This document shows, in pieces, positions 1-10,810 of a stretch of 64,000 nucleotides of DNA. The position numbers were made by a program, and so were the translations under genes. Positions within the stretch are counted from its first letter, which is position 1. Every line of letters starts with the position of its first letter. Source of the stretch: Diplolepis rosae (lineage: Eukaryota > Arthropoda > Insecta > Hymenoptera > Diplolepididae); contig JAPYXD010000391.1 in the NCBI GenBank assembly GCA_030998225.1, positions 806,001 to 870,000 of the forward strand. The letters run 5' to 3'. Below the pieces are notes generated by a model. That model was not told the origin of the DNA. It saw only the letters and a program-made list of their open reading frames with translations, and ran no database searches.

Positions 1-104
1 AGATTATTTCTTCAGAAAACGAAAAAACACCTCGTCCCTTTTCCTTCTCCTCATGCACATCATCACTTTTTAGATGCTCTATCAATTACCAATTTATCTC
101 TCAC

Positions 105-1513
105 CTAGTGTTAACTCGATCCATCGGTCTTGACTTAATTGGCCCAAGTGGAATGGACAAATCCTTACTCTGTCCAAGTTTTCGGCTGCAAAAAAAAAAC
201 AAGTTAACACTTCAAATCAATTTTAACGTCAATTCTTCCAGTAAATTTGTTCTCTTCGACAATTAAGCACAGTTACTTTCATTGTAAGAATGTAGCGCTA
301 TTCGTTAAACCGAAGGAAGCAATCTTAAGGAAAAATAATCAACTAAAACTGGCAGAGTGCCAGAGGTTTACTCACGCAGCTGGTTTATGTTTGGTTGGAC
401 TGTCGTTGATTTTATTGCAGTTAGGCAGTGACACGCTTTCCTTGGGCTTGCTCACACTTCTTAAAGGAGTGCTTTTCACAGCGTAGCCCAAATTAGTAGA
501 CGATCCAGGCATGTACTTCTCGCGAATAGTTGGTCTCCGGTTCTTCAGAGCTGGTGCACGATATCTAATCCGAGCTTCCAGCCTTTCCTTAGCTAAGTTG
601 GTTGCAGGGTTGGCCGGAGGCCGAGTGGCTCGTTCTTTGCACCAAGCCACGTGCCGATCATATGCCTTGATTCCGAATAATCGATTACAGGTGGGGCACA
701 TCCCCTTTTCGTTAGATCGTGTCGGTGCACCGGGGGTGACAGAGTTCGATGCCTGTTTGCTTGGAACCTCAATCTGCAAAAAATAATATTTTTCAATATA
801 TATATCAAAAGTAGTCTTCAGTTATTTTTAGATATTAAAAAAAAAATTGAACCTAAGGAGTTCAACGAGTTTATATGCATTTATGCAACCAGCATTTATT
901 CATACCTCGCATAAGCATGATCAAGATCTGAATTAATGAAAGGCAGTAATTTAGAGTCTGTATATCTAAATTTGAATAACGAGCAATAATTAAGCAAATC
1001 AAGTATTATCTTCCATAGAACGACTTTTACGACTTTTTCCCAGAACATATGTAAAACTGGAGTAATAGATAGTTCAAGGCTACTCTAAGAAATAATCGAT
1101 TCTCGAAATTGAAGAAATCTATGGAATGTGAAATAGATGGTAAAATTGATTCACAAATTCAAATATGTTTGGATGAATGAATTTTTATTGATAAATTGAA
1201 TATAGATTTTGAAAAAACTTACAGATTCTCCACGTGCGGCTCTAATTGCTCGAAGGAACTCATCGTGTGTCTGTTTCCAAGTGGACTTGGATTTTCCGAT
1301 TCTTTCTTCTTGATAAGAGCGTTTATTTTCCTGCTTAGGTAGGAACTCCTCGAGCTCTGTGCCCTGAATCCTTTGCTTGGCAGAATCGAAAGGCTTTCGC
1401 TTTTTGATGACAGTTTTCTCGCAGATCTTGATATGCTTCTCCAACGACTGCGGTGCGAATGTCCGTGCGCAAATCGCGCACGGGAGAAGGATGGACGGCA
1501 CATCTGTGTCCAT
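105..1513 (-). CDS. ZC2HC1: ZC2HC1-type double C2HC zinc-finger protein, 3' end outside window
   Basis: Zinc-finger C2HC domain-containing protein 1 family; molecular role poorly known. Exons in transcript order: 1513-1223, 773-376, 185-105. All junctions keep frame (phase 0, then phase 2) and have good donors (GTAAGT, GTGAGT, GTGAGA) and acceptors (TTTGCAG, TTTTGCAG). The first exon carries finger 1 (LLPCAICARTFAPQSLEKH, then C) followed by the basic KKRKPFDSAKQR stretch typical of the family and a WKQTHDEFLRAIRAA helix. The second exon carries finger 2 (CPTCNRLFGIKAYDRHVAWC). The third exon is a 27-residue low-complexity continuation ending at a donor at 104-103, so the gene runs off the left edge. 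The start is either ATG at 1513 (MDTDVPS) or the separate upstream exon at 6117, which splices to 1503. Family assignment is secure; the exact paralogue (A, B or C) is not. Confidence 0.88.
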
Positions 1514-4500
1514 TTACCAATAATTAGTCTCACTATTTACAAATAAGCACTTCAAAAAAACGCTCCCACAATTATAAACACAGTAAATTTTACAATTCAC
1601 TCAAAATTGTCCCCATTTTTATGAAATCAATCAAAATGATTTCTGTCGAAATAAAGCTCTTTGTTAAAGATCAGTTTTTGGTATTGTGAATCTCATCACA
1701 ATTTTATTAGATAGTTAAAGGATTTAATTACATTTTTCAGCTTTGACTCTTCTGCAAATAAACGATTGTGAATCAAGTTCGACATGATTCGAAAAAATAC
1801 AATCATTTTGCTCTATTTAACTTTAACGATTTTAATTGAATTTTATTTATTTCAACTTGTTTTATTACACTTTTATGTATTTATGAACGTAGAACAATTA
1901 AGTAAATCCTTGAACTAATGAGTTTAAAGAAGGAAAATATTTTTCTCGGTTTTTCCACTGGCGCCACATTGAGTTTCGCGCGTTTGCTACCGACATTCGA
2001 ACGAGGCTCGATTTTTCTCGGAGATCGACAAAGAAAAGTCAGGACCCCGTACACCTGCGGAGATTTCTTCACTCTGCGGAGTTGATTCTTAAATCGGAGG
2101 AACGACAGCGTTGCTCGCCCCCGCGATCGAGTCGCCTACAAGAGACAACTTTCCTTTTCAGGCACTATGACTTAACGTGAGTTGATATTGTCAAGAATTA
2201 TATGAATGTTCCAGGTAAACATTAATTTACCTTCAGAAAAGCCCTTTTTCCAAAAACAATTAATATTAAATTTAAAGAGTAGACTAAAAGGAGAAAAGTT
2301 TCCAATCGTTAATTGATAAAAGATACTTCAATTGAAATATTCTTGATCTATAAAAATTTTGCAAACTGAGTCAGAAATTCTAATTAAGTGATTGCTGGAA
2401 AGAAGCAAACTTGTTTAGTGATTTTACGCAAGGTAGAAATCGAGTATGAGAAAAACTATTATTTGCAGATGAAATTAACTTTGCATGAGAAGCATGAGAA
2501 GGCAGTACTTAAGACTTGAACTTCTTTCCTTGTACGATACAATAATTACGTCATGAATTGCGAGTCCCCCCTGTTTATAGAAACGTGAGCTGATCAACTT
2601 GCACCAACGACTGTTCGTTTCTTCCGATTCGGCCTTCCACCTAAGGTAAGATCGTTATGAACCTGCTACCCAGGTCACCTTCAAGATCCATTTGCAATGG
2701 AGGCGTAGTCGGACAATCGAGCCGAGGGACGGGATCCTGACCCAATTTGTCTGGAGCAAAGATTTTAAAGAAATTCTGTTGTCACCTTTTTTTTGCTTCT
2801 ATAAAATAAAAATATTTGATGAGTTATTACCTGGATATCAATCAATCGATTAAAATAGGGATAGAAAAAATCGATCTATGCAAAAATTCAGTTCGTGGTC
2901 AGACAAAATATTTTTTTAGATAATTTTTTATAAATCGTCGATCAATTTATTTTTCCATCGGACAAATTTTTGAAAGAGATAAATCCATAATCAAGATATC
3001 AATCTAAGAAAAATATGGCTAGTACTGTTTATGAATTGTTTTACAAAGTGAAGCATAAAAGTCTTCAACAGTTAAAAAAATTGACCTTTAATGCTAAGAA
3101 TAATTTTTTCTACCTAATTGGCAATAACAGAATTTATTTATATCGATGTTTATCTCTTAAGATGCACGTCCTCATCTTATCAGTTACAATACGCGGACTT
3201 TTTGCAAAATAAAAAAATTCAGGATTGATATGAATTTTTTCTTTATCTTATATTATCAGTGATAATTAACACTTTTATTTTACAGCAATAATTTACTGTT
3301 TTGTACTTTATTCTAGTTTTTTTTCGAAAATTGTATACTTCTATAAAAAATCATTACAGTAATAGTATTAAGATTGAGGAGTAAGATTTATTATTCAAAT
3401 TAATAGTCTAGAGTAAATTGAACAACACATAATTGTACTGAAGGTATTCAAGAAAGGAGAAGATTTAAATGTAAGATTTGAGAAGCGTGGGGCACGAGTA
3501 GGCGGAATAGATTTCTCGACCTTTACATAATTTGACCTCAAACATTTATTTACTCCGAAATTAGTATATACCAGTATTAGTATTATATTAATTAATCAAG
3601 AGTTTAAACTAAATATACACGAATTGTTTTGAAAAAGAACGACCTTTCATTTCTAATAAGTTTAATGCAACGAAGGAGAAGAATATAATAGTCAATTGCA
3701 CGTTTCGACCTTCTCAAATAACTCAAATCCATCTGATTCAAATTCATCAAAAAGTAGATTCTTCATTGAAACAAAATCAATCAAGTAAAATATAAAAATC
3801 CTAACCTACTCTACTATTCAACAAATACAAGAACTAATTTATGAATCAAGTCATAAGAAATAAGATTTGTTATCAGGATTGTCAACGCAAGCATGTCAAA
3901 TAAATTCAGTAAATATTATTTTTTAAATAAAAATAAATAAAAGAAACATTACGGTGTACAATATCATCCCTAGGATCCATAGTTAGTAAACAAGATCATG
4001 TCAACATTACATCATCAACTCCCACCTTCTTTCAGAGGCAATTCAGCCTCCTCTTTAACAAAGAGAGGACACGGTGAATTTCCTATGGTAACTGCAAATG
4101 CGGATATTCGATTTGCATCAATTCCATCACACCGAAAGCCTAGCAAAGGAGGCTCTAAGTCCGCCCCTGCTGCGGCCTTTTTCGAGACGCAACACAACAT
4201 CAGAATATCAGAACCGTCAGAGAGACACTGACTGGAGACTGTAATCTACAATTTTCTCCTTCTGCATTTCCTCGACCCCGCTCCAGACCACGGCTAGTCA
4301 ATTCATAAAGAGTTTATTTTGGTCGTCGACAAGGACCGCGACACTCTTAATTCACCCGAAACAGTAAATGAATATCACTACTGTGAACTTTCCGGAAACA
4401 TTACATATCAGCCAATAACCTAGAAAATAAAAATTACATTTTTATTTGAAAAAAGAGAAGAAAATCTTGCAATCTGATTAAAATCATTTATTTTTTCAAA

Positions 4501-6101
4501 AATAACTTCAAAGACATTTACAAAGCCTATAAAAAACTCTACAAGTATTTTCAAACCTCTAGAAATTATTAAAGTCGTTCCCAAAATATATCTGAGCAAA
4601 TTTACATTTTTGTAAAGAAATTTTAGAAGTTAGAGTCAAATAAATTACTATAAAATCTTTATAAGTGAATACTTGGTATTACATTATTTATAAAAAACTT
4701 TAGCTAGTCAATAATTAAATCTGAATAATCATTTCCAAGATGTGTGCATTAACAGCTAAATTAGCAACGTAATCATTTTACCGCTAAATGCACGGTGCCT
4801 ATTTACAAGATAATGTTCTCCAGACGTTAACTCGGTCGCAGTTGCTGGAAAGTCGTAACCTTTTCTATAAATAAATATCTCATTGATCAGAAATTTTTTT
4901 ATCTCACGTTGTGTCATTAGAATAATACTCTTTTTTTAAACTAAGATGAAATATGTTATTTGTCTTATTAATTAAAAAAATTGAAAAGAGTTCAGAGATG
5001 CAAATTTGGAAGCATTCCAAAAAATAATAACATTCGGAATTTTGATAAAAGTAATTTAATTACAAGACTTAATAGTACATTCGCGGAAATTAGACTTCAG
5101 GCAAAAATATATAATTTTGCTTTCAAGAATAGCAATATTATTATTGAAGGGATCATTTAAAAGATTATTTTCCAAGAAACAAATTTTGAACACACAAAAA
5201 TAATTTTATTAATAAATTTTATTTTTGCCCAAACTTTTTTTTTTGTCGCTTCGAGCCAAAATTTCAAAAATTATGCGATTTCAATAAATCACGGATCGAT
5301 TTTTAATCGTTTTAGCCATTAAAGAATTTATTTACAAAAATTGAAAACGGTTAAGTTGTAGAAAATCTTTTCCCTAAAAAATGATTTGTGATTTATTAAA
5401 ATAGACTCATTTTTGAAATTTTGGCTCGAAGCTACAAGGAAAAAAGTTTGGGCAAAAATAAAATTTATTAATAAAATTATTTCTCTGTGTTCAAAATTTT
5501 TTTCTTGGAAAATAATTTTTTAAATGATCCCTTCAATTATAAGATTGATATTCATGAACGCAAAATTACCTATTTCTGCCCGAGGCCTAATTTTTGCGAG
5601 TCTACTACCTTAAACTAAAAAACATCTCAAACTAAAAATTCGAAATTAAAAATCGTTTGAAATTTTTAACAAAATCATATTAAGAAATTTTCCCCCATTC
5701 AAAATTAAATCCATACTCTTTTTAAAATGTTATGAAAAAATGACAAGTGTCCTTTATCTCTTCACTTTTGAGTTTTTGATTTTTCAGACTGCTGACGATA
5801 AATAATTCGAAAATTTTTTTAACAGTACTTGTTTAAATTTAAAAAAATGGCTTTATATTGAAATATATTGAATATAATTGAAAATACATGTATCCGGAAA
5901 TTTCACATTAATGAAAACACTCACTCGTATATAATTAGAAACTGACTACGAAGGGAAGACGTACTTCACTAAACGGCGACGAAAGACAGCGGTGGATTCA
6001 AAAATATAACTTAACACGGTTTCGAAATTTTTTTACAACCTTTAAATGCTTTAGAAAAGTGATTTAAATAGCACTTGACAATTTGACATGTACAAACTTA
6101 C
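1514..6101 (-). other. Putative long first intron of the ZC2HC1-type gene
   Basis: No coding exon is supported here. The stretch is AT-rich with two GC-richer islands, 1960-2160 and 2560-2760, which could be promoter-like if transcription starts near 1513. A short GC-richer segment lies at 3998-4320, open on both strands for about 60-77 codons but matching nothing I recognise. A palindromic MITE sits at 5073-5607. Confidence 0.45.
5073..5607. mobile_element. Palindromic MITE, about 535 bp
   Basis: The two halves are imperfect inverted copies. The left end TAGTACATTCGCGGAAATTA pairs with the reverse complement of the right end at 5588-5607 (TAGTAGACTCGCAAAAATTA). The arms also share a stretch containing TTATTTTTGCCCAAACTTT and a GGCTCGAAGC core on both sides of a loop near 5290-5400. 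No ORF is present, so it is non-autonomous; superfamily not determined. Confidence 0.6.
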
Positions 6102-6117
6102 CCTCGGCGTCTGCCAT
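6102..6117 (-). CDS. ZC2HC1: Probable first coding exon of the ZC2HC1-type gene
   Basis: The minus strand reads AACATGG, then six codons, then a textbook donor G|GTAAGT at 6101-6096. The exon ends with one spare base (phase 1). It joins in frame to an acceptor ACACAG ending at 1504, giving MADAED followed by VPSILLPC. That is a better family-like start than MDTDVPS, where the ATG codon overlaps the acceptor. The weak point is a poor pyrimidine tract before 1504 and an intron of about 4.6 kb. The same exon could instead belong to another, unseen transcript. Confidence 0.5.
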
Positions 6118-7375
6118 GTTAGTTGTTACGAGAACCGACCGGTTGTCATGACGACCAATGTCGAAACACGCAGAATTAGCGATATTGTTATCGGTAATCT
6201 CACCTATAGAAATAATATTCTAAATTATAATTGCAAGTAACACTAAAGTAATTCTAAAAACTATCCTATTTCAAGAACGGGCTCTTTTTTATTTAAAATA
6301 TGATTTTAAAAATATAAGTTAATTAACTTATATTTTTTAACCATATTTTCTATAATCATAATTATATAAATTGAATTTGCATTTTCTAAATTGAATATAC
6401 AAAATACTAATCAAGTAAGATTCTTTAAGCAAAATTTTATGTAAAATTAAATAACATTTAATTTTGAATAAAGTTGATTTCCTTAAAAATGTATTTATGA
6501 TTTTAAAATAGATCATATTTTTCATACCTTCCATTTAAAAATGATAAAAATCCTCGTAAGTAATGTTTAAACAAATTTAGTTGAATATGGAGTAAAAAAT
6601 AGATTAAAATTGCTTCTTCGACCTTGACTTAAACCTAAGGAAGTTTTATTTAAGTTCCCTAAAGGTTTCGTTTCTATATCAACCATTTCCATATTTTTTG
6701 AGTCTGTTCGTCTGTTGCTTTGTTTTGTCGATTTCTGTAATTATGGTTGTATTTCTTCTATTAATCCATACCAATATTGGAAATCTAAGTGATAATCTCA
6801 TGGGTTCTAGTCAATGTTCACATGTTATGCTTACATTCTTAAAAACACGAGGACAAAGTCTAAAAATTTGACATCACATAACTTATTATTCAAGACTTTG
6901 CACGTGATGCGTATTTAATGTAATCAAGATTGAAGACTTTCCTATATTTCCGAAGAGAGAATCAGTTTGAGATAGTTTTAATAAGAACTTTCAAGGAATA
7001 CAATGAAACCATTTAGTCTTTTGAAATCTCAATCTATATTTATTATATTTATGAATTGCTACTTCCAATATTCCCAGAGTACTTTGTATTTTCATTAAGT
7101 TGTATAAGTTTCAAAATAAAACATTAAAAAATATTTTTAAACATTTAGCTTTTTATTTTTTATGGGATAGGGCTGCCACAAAATTTGAATTACTAAATAT
7201 CCTAACCCATTCCTGACTCAATTTTTTGATTGTTAGAAATTTCAAGTCAGATTAAAGAAATTTTTTGAAATAATTTAAATAGGTCATTATAATATTAAAT
7301 GTATTTTCGCATATAAAATCCAAATCAAGATCCCTAAAAACACGCTACTGACATGCCGTTTCAAAAGTCAGGAAC
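6118..7375. other. Intergenic, no gene seen
   Basis: AT-rich DNA between the putative ZC2HC1 first exon and the Foldback element. It holds only short chance ORFs without splice or codon support. If the 6117 exon is real, its promoter lies at about 6120-6250. Confidence 0.4.
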
Positions 7376-7384
7376 GCCTTTCGG
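7376..7384. repeat. Left target-site duplication of the Foldback element
   Basis: GCCTTTCGG immediately before the left terminal repeat, identical to 10632-10640. The next bases after the right copy (AAGTCGAG) give the inferred pre-insertion sequence. Confidence 0.88.
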
Positions 7385-10300
7385 ATGTCTGTGAAGTTAG
7401 CACTGCAACTATTAAATATCGTAGTATCGTACTTTTTATTTTTGGAATCGTTTGGTGGTCGTTTGGTGGTCGTTAGGTGGTGGTTTTTAATGTTTGGTGG
7501 TTGAAAATAAAAAAAATATAAAATTTTGAAAATTGTAGTGCTAACTTCACGCTTGCACTACACTTTTTAAAATTTTCCAAAAATTTCTTTTGGAGTCGTT
7601 TGGAGGTTGTTTGGTGGTCGTTAGGTGGTGGTTTTTAATGTTTGGTGGTTGAAAATAAAAAAAATATAAAATTTTGAAAATTGAAGTGCTAACTTCACGC
7701 TTGCACTACACTTTAATGTTTTTCAAAAATTTGATGTCGAATCGTTTGGTGGTCGTTAGGTGGTGGCTTTTATGTTTTGGTGGTCAAAATTAAAAAAGAT
7801 ACAGAATTTTATAATTTCACTAGCTTTGCATCTATATAACCTCTTTCGTGTTTATTTTGAACTTATTTTGTTTATAGAAAATAGAAATTCATTTTTTTGT
7901 GGAAAAAGTTATTTTTTTCATCTGAAATTAATTAAGAATGTTTCAAGTATAATTATAATAATTATATTTATTTAAAACTTCTGATGTGATTATATATATA
8001 TATGAGGGCATATAAAACCTCCATGCACTGCCGAATGGTGTCGCTCTTGTGCACTTGTATTCAAATTCAAACTACTTCTTGCTGCAACATTTATTTTTTT
8101 TATTAGAAATAGGACAGGGATTTTGACATTAACTTATTATTGTTTCTATAATAAATTGAAAAGTCAACTTTTAACATACCCAGTTTTTTTAACAAGATAA
8201 GCGTATGCTTTTCTCCTATATTATTTCAAATTTCTTAATCAATAAATATTAGTAAATAAGTTTTTATAATTATATATTATGTATTATAATTATATATTAT
8301 TAATATATTTTCTATTTATAATTGGAATTTCTTTGTAATCTTAGAGAATCATTGTATGTATCTATGTTGGACACTTGTGTTTATCAATTGCTTTCCATCA
8401 TCAGTAATACTTATATAAATTTAAGTAGAAAACTTTTTTAAATTTCGTAAAGTAATAAAGTTTAATAATTTATTTTGAATGAAAATTATTAACAGATTAG
8501 CAGGAATCGTCATTTATTTCCCAAATAATTACGTGGCGTTGTGCAAAAGATCAAATAACAAATGGGAAATGTACAACGATTTGTCGAATGGAAAAATTTC
8601 ATTTGATCCACGAAAAACCGTGACACTGCACGCCGCAATATACATAAAAATTTCATAAAATTAAAAAATCTCTTGCAAAACCAAAAGTAATTTGAATGAA
8701 TGTCATAAATTTTATTTCAACCATTATCGTTCTTTCTTAAAAAATATCTTAGGAATAATATAATTTTCAAGAGTTTTGGACTTTTTCTAGCATAAGTAAC
8801 TTACAAAAAAAATATAAATAAGAGAAAGATATTTTTATGTGATATGGATTAGAACTACACAATTCGACAATAACATTGTATTATAAGTGTTTAATACGTA
8901 CGTAAAATTTAAAAAATCAAAAGGTTTGTTATTAACTCACTTTTTATATGACAGTATAAATATTAACCAACGTTAGGAAATACGAAACTGTGATTGGAAT
9001 CCATCCAAAAACTCACTATACAATGAATTCTCCAAAAGTACAAAGAAATTTAAATTATAAGTTAAGAATGTATTTTTTATTCAATATAAGAATGTTTAAT
9101 TATCAAACAATAAATATTTATGAATCTAGAATTATGGAGCATGAAAAATAATGTATTATTATAATATTTGCATGTGCTATTACTCTCTAAATTTGAATCA
9201 GTCAAAATCTACTGATTATCAGTGAAATTTGACTGATTCAAATAGCTAAAAAGAGGTTACTGTAAATCAGTCAAATTTCACTGATTATTTCAGTGAAAAT
9301 TGACTGATTTGACAGTGAAAAATATTTTTTCTCTGATTAATCAGTGAAAATTAACTGATTTAGCGGTGAAAAATATTTTTTCACTGATGAATCAGTGAAA
9401 AGGCAAATCACTGATTCAATCAGTGAAAATTTGACTGATTCAGATTTAGAGAGTAGTATTTTAAAGTCAATCTTGAAAGTAACAAATTGTGATTTACTCA
9501 AAAAATCAAATTAGTTTATTCATTTAATTAATGGGATTTTTTATTGAAAATTTCATACATGTATTCAATTTTTTACTCAAATAATATTTTTAATCGTATT
9601 TCAACTCGTGCGATAGACGGCAAACGTCCAACAATCTAAGGTCGTCACAATTTAGCTTCTAGCTTCGAAATCATGATAGATTTTTTTAGTGTTGTAGGCA
9701 TAGCCAATAGTTTTTTACATTCGAAGGTAAAAATTAATATCTTAATTAATACCATCTTTATTTGCAACTAGTTTAATTATAAAAACTTATTTACTAATAT
9801 TTATTGATTAAGAAATTTGAAATAATATAGGAGAAAAGCATACGCTTATCTTGTTAAAAAAACTGGGTATGTTAAAAGTTGACTTTTCAATTTATTATAG
9901 AAACAATAATAAGTTAATGTCAAAATCCCTGTCCTATTTCTAATAAAAAAAATAAATGTTGCAGCAAGAAGTAGTTTGAATTTGAATACAAGTGCACAAG
10001 AGCGACACCATTCGGCAGTGCATGGAGGTTTTATATGCCCTCATATATATATATAATCACATCAGAAGTTTTAAATAAATATAATTATTATAATTATACT
10101 TGAAACATTCTTAATTAATTTCAGATGAAAAAAATAACTTTTTCCACAAAAAAATGAATTTCTATTTTCTATAAACAAAATAAGTTCAAAATAAGCACGA
10201 AAGAGGTTATATAGATGCAAAGCTAGTGAAATTATAAAATTCTGTATCTTTTTTAATTTTGACCACCAAAACATAAAAGCCACCACCTAACGACCACCAA

Positions 10301-10631
10301 ACGATTCGACATCAAATTTTTGAAAAACATTAAAGTGTAGTGCAAGCGTGAAGTTAGCACTTCAATTTTCAAAATTTTATATTTTTTTTATTTTCAACCA
10401 CCAAACATTAAAAACCACCACCTAACGACCACCAAACGACTCCAAAAGAAATTTTTGGAAAATTTTAAAAAGTGTAGTGCAAGCGTGAAGTTAGCACTAC
10501 AATTTTCAAAATTTTATATTTTTTTTATTTTCAACCACCAAACATTAAAAACCACCACCTAACGACCACCAAACGATTCCAAAAATAAAACGTACGATAT
10601 TTAATAGTTGCAGTGCTAACTTCACAGACAT
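7385..10631. mobile_element. Foldback/MULE-type element with about 870-bp inverted arms and 9-bp TSD
   Basis: The ends are perfect inverted repeats starting ATGTCTGTGAAGTTAGCAC. The arms run 7385 to about 8272 and about 9774 to 10631 and are nearly identical in opposite orientation; the left arm has a small extra GTTTGGTGGTCG copy. Each arm contains about three tandem units of roughly 147 bp, marked by GTTTGGTGGTCGTTAGGTGG and by GTGCTAACTTCACGCTTGCA. The 1.5-kb loop has no transposase ORF. The insertion is flanked by GCCTTTCGG at 7376-7384 and 10632-10640. Long arms built of short tandem repeats plus a 9-bp duplication are the signature of Foldback elements in the MULE superfamily. The 71-codon ORF present in both arms is a by-product of the duplication and has no sign of being a gene. 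Confidence 0.9.
9181..9455. mobile_element. Palindromic MITE rich in CACTGATTNATCAGTGAA, copy 1
   Basis: The ends are TACTCTCTAAATTTGAATCA and its inverse GAGAGTA. The body is built from repeated TCAGTGAAAATTGACTGATT words on both strands, so nearly the whole 275 bp can fold. A second, inverted copy lies at 57180-57453 inside an unrelated repeat, which shows that it is a mobile unit and not part of the Foldback loop. No ORF. Confidence 0.75.
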
Positions 10632-10640
10632 GCCTTTCGG
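10632..10640. repeat. Right target-site duplication of the Foldback element
   Basis: GCCTTTCGG directly after the right terminal repeat, perfect match to the left copy. Nine bases is the length expected for MULE/Foldback transposition. Confidence 0.88.
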
Positions 10641-10810
10641 AAGTCGAGACTAACCTAAAAACTAACTGGAAACTGGAAAGCTTTACCAGCGAAACCACAG
10701 TAAAACTAAGTGTCATTCATCACATCCATCATTATTGCTTTGTAGAGAATAATTAAGCAAACATTAGAACAAAGTGTGTTAATTAATTGAATTTTTAGGA
10801 AGAGGTCAAA

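Noticed and set aside
511..786. 91-codon plus ORF
   Set aside because: Antisense shadow of the ZC2HC1 second exon, which has clear zinc-finger motifs.
7760..7975. 71-codon ORF present twice (also 10071-10286 minus) as a conserved gene
   Set aside because: The two copies are the inverted arms of the Foldback element; duplication explains the identity and there is no codon bias or homology.
7385..10640. CRISPR-like array or centromeric satellite from the tandem units
   Set aside because: The units are few, arranged as inverted arms with a target duplication, and lie in an animal genome; a transposon explains all of it.
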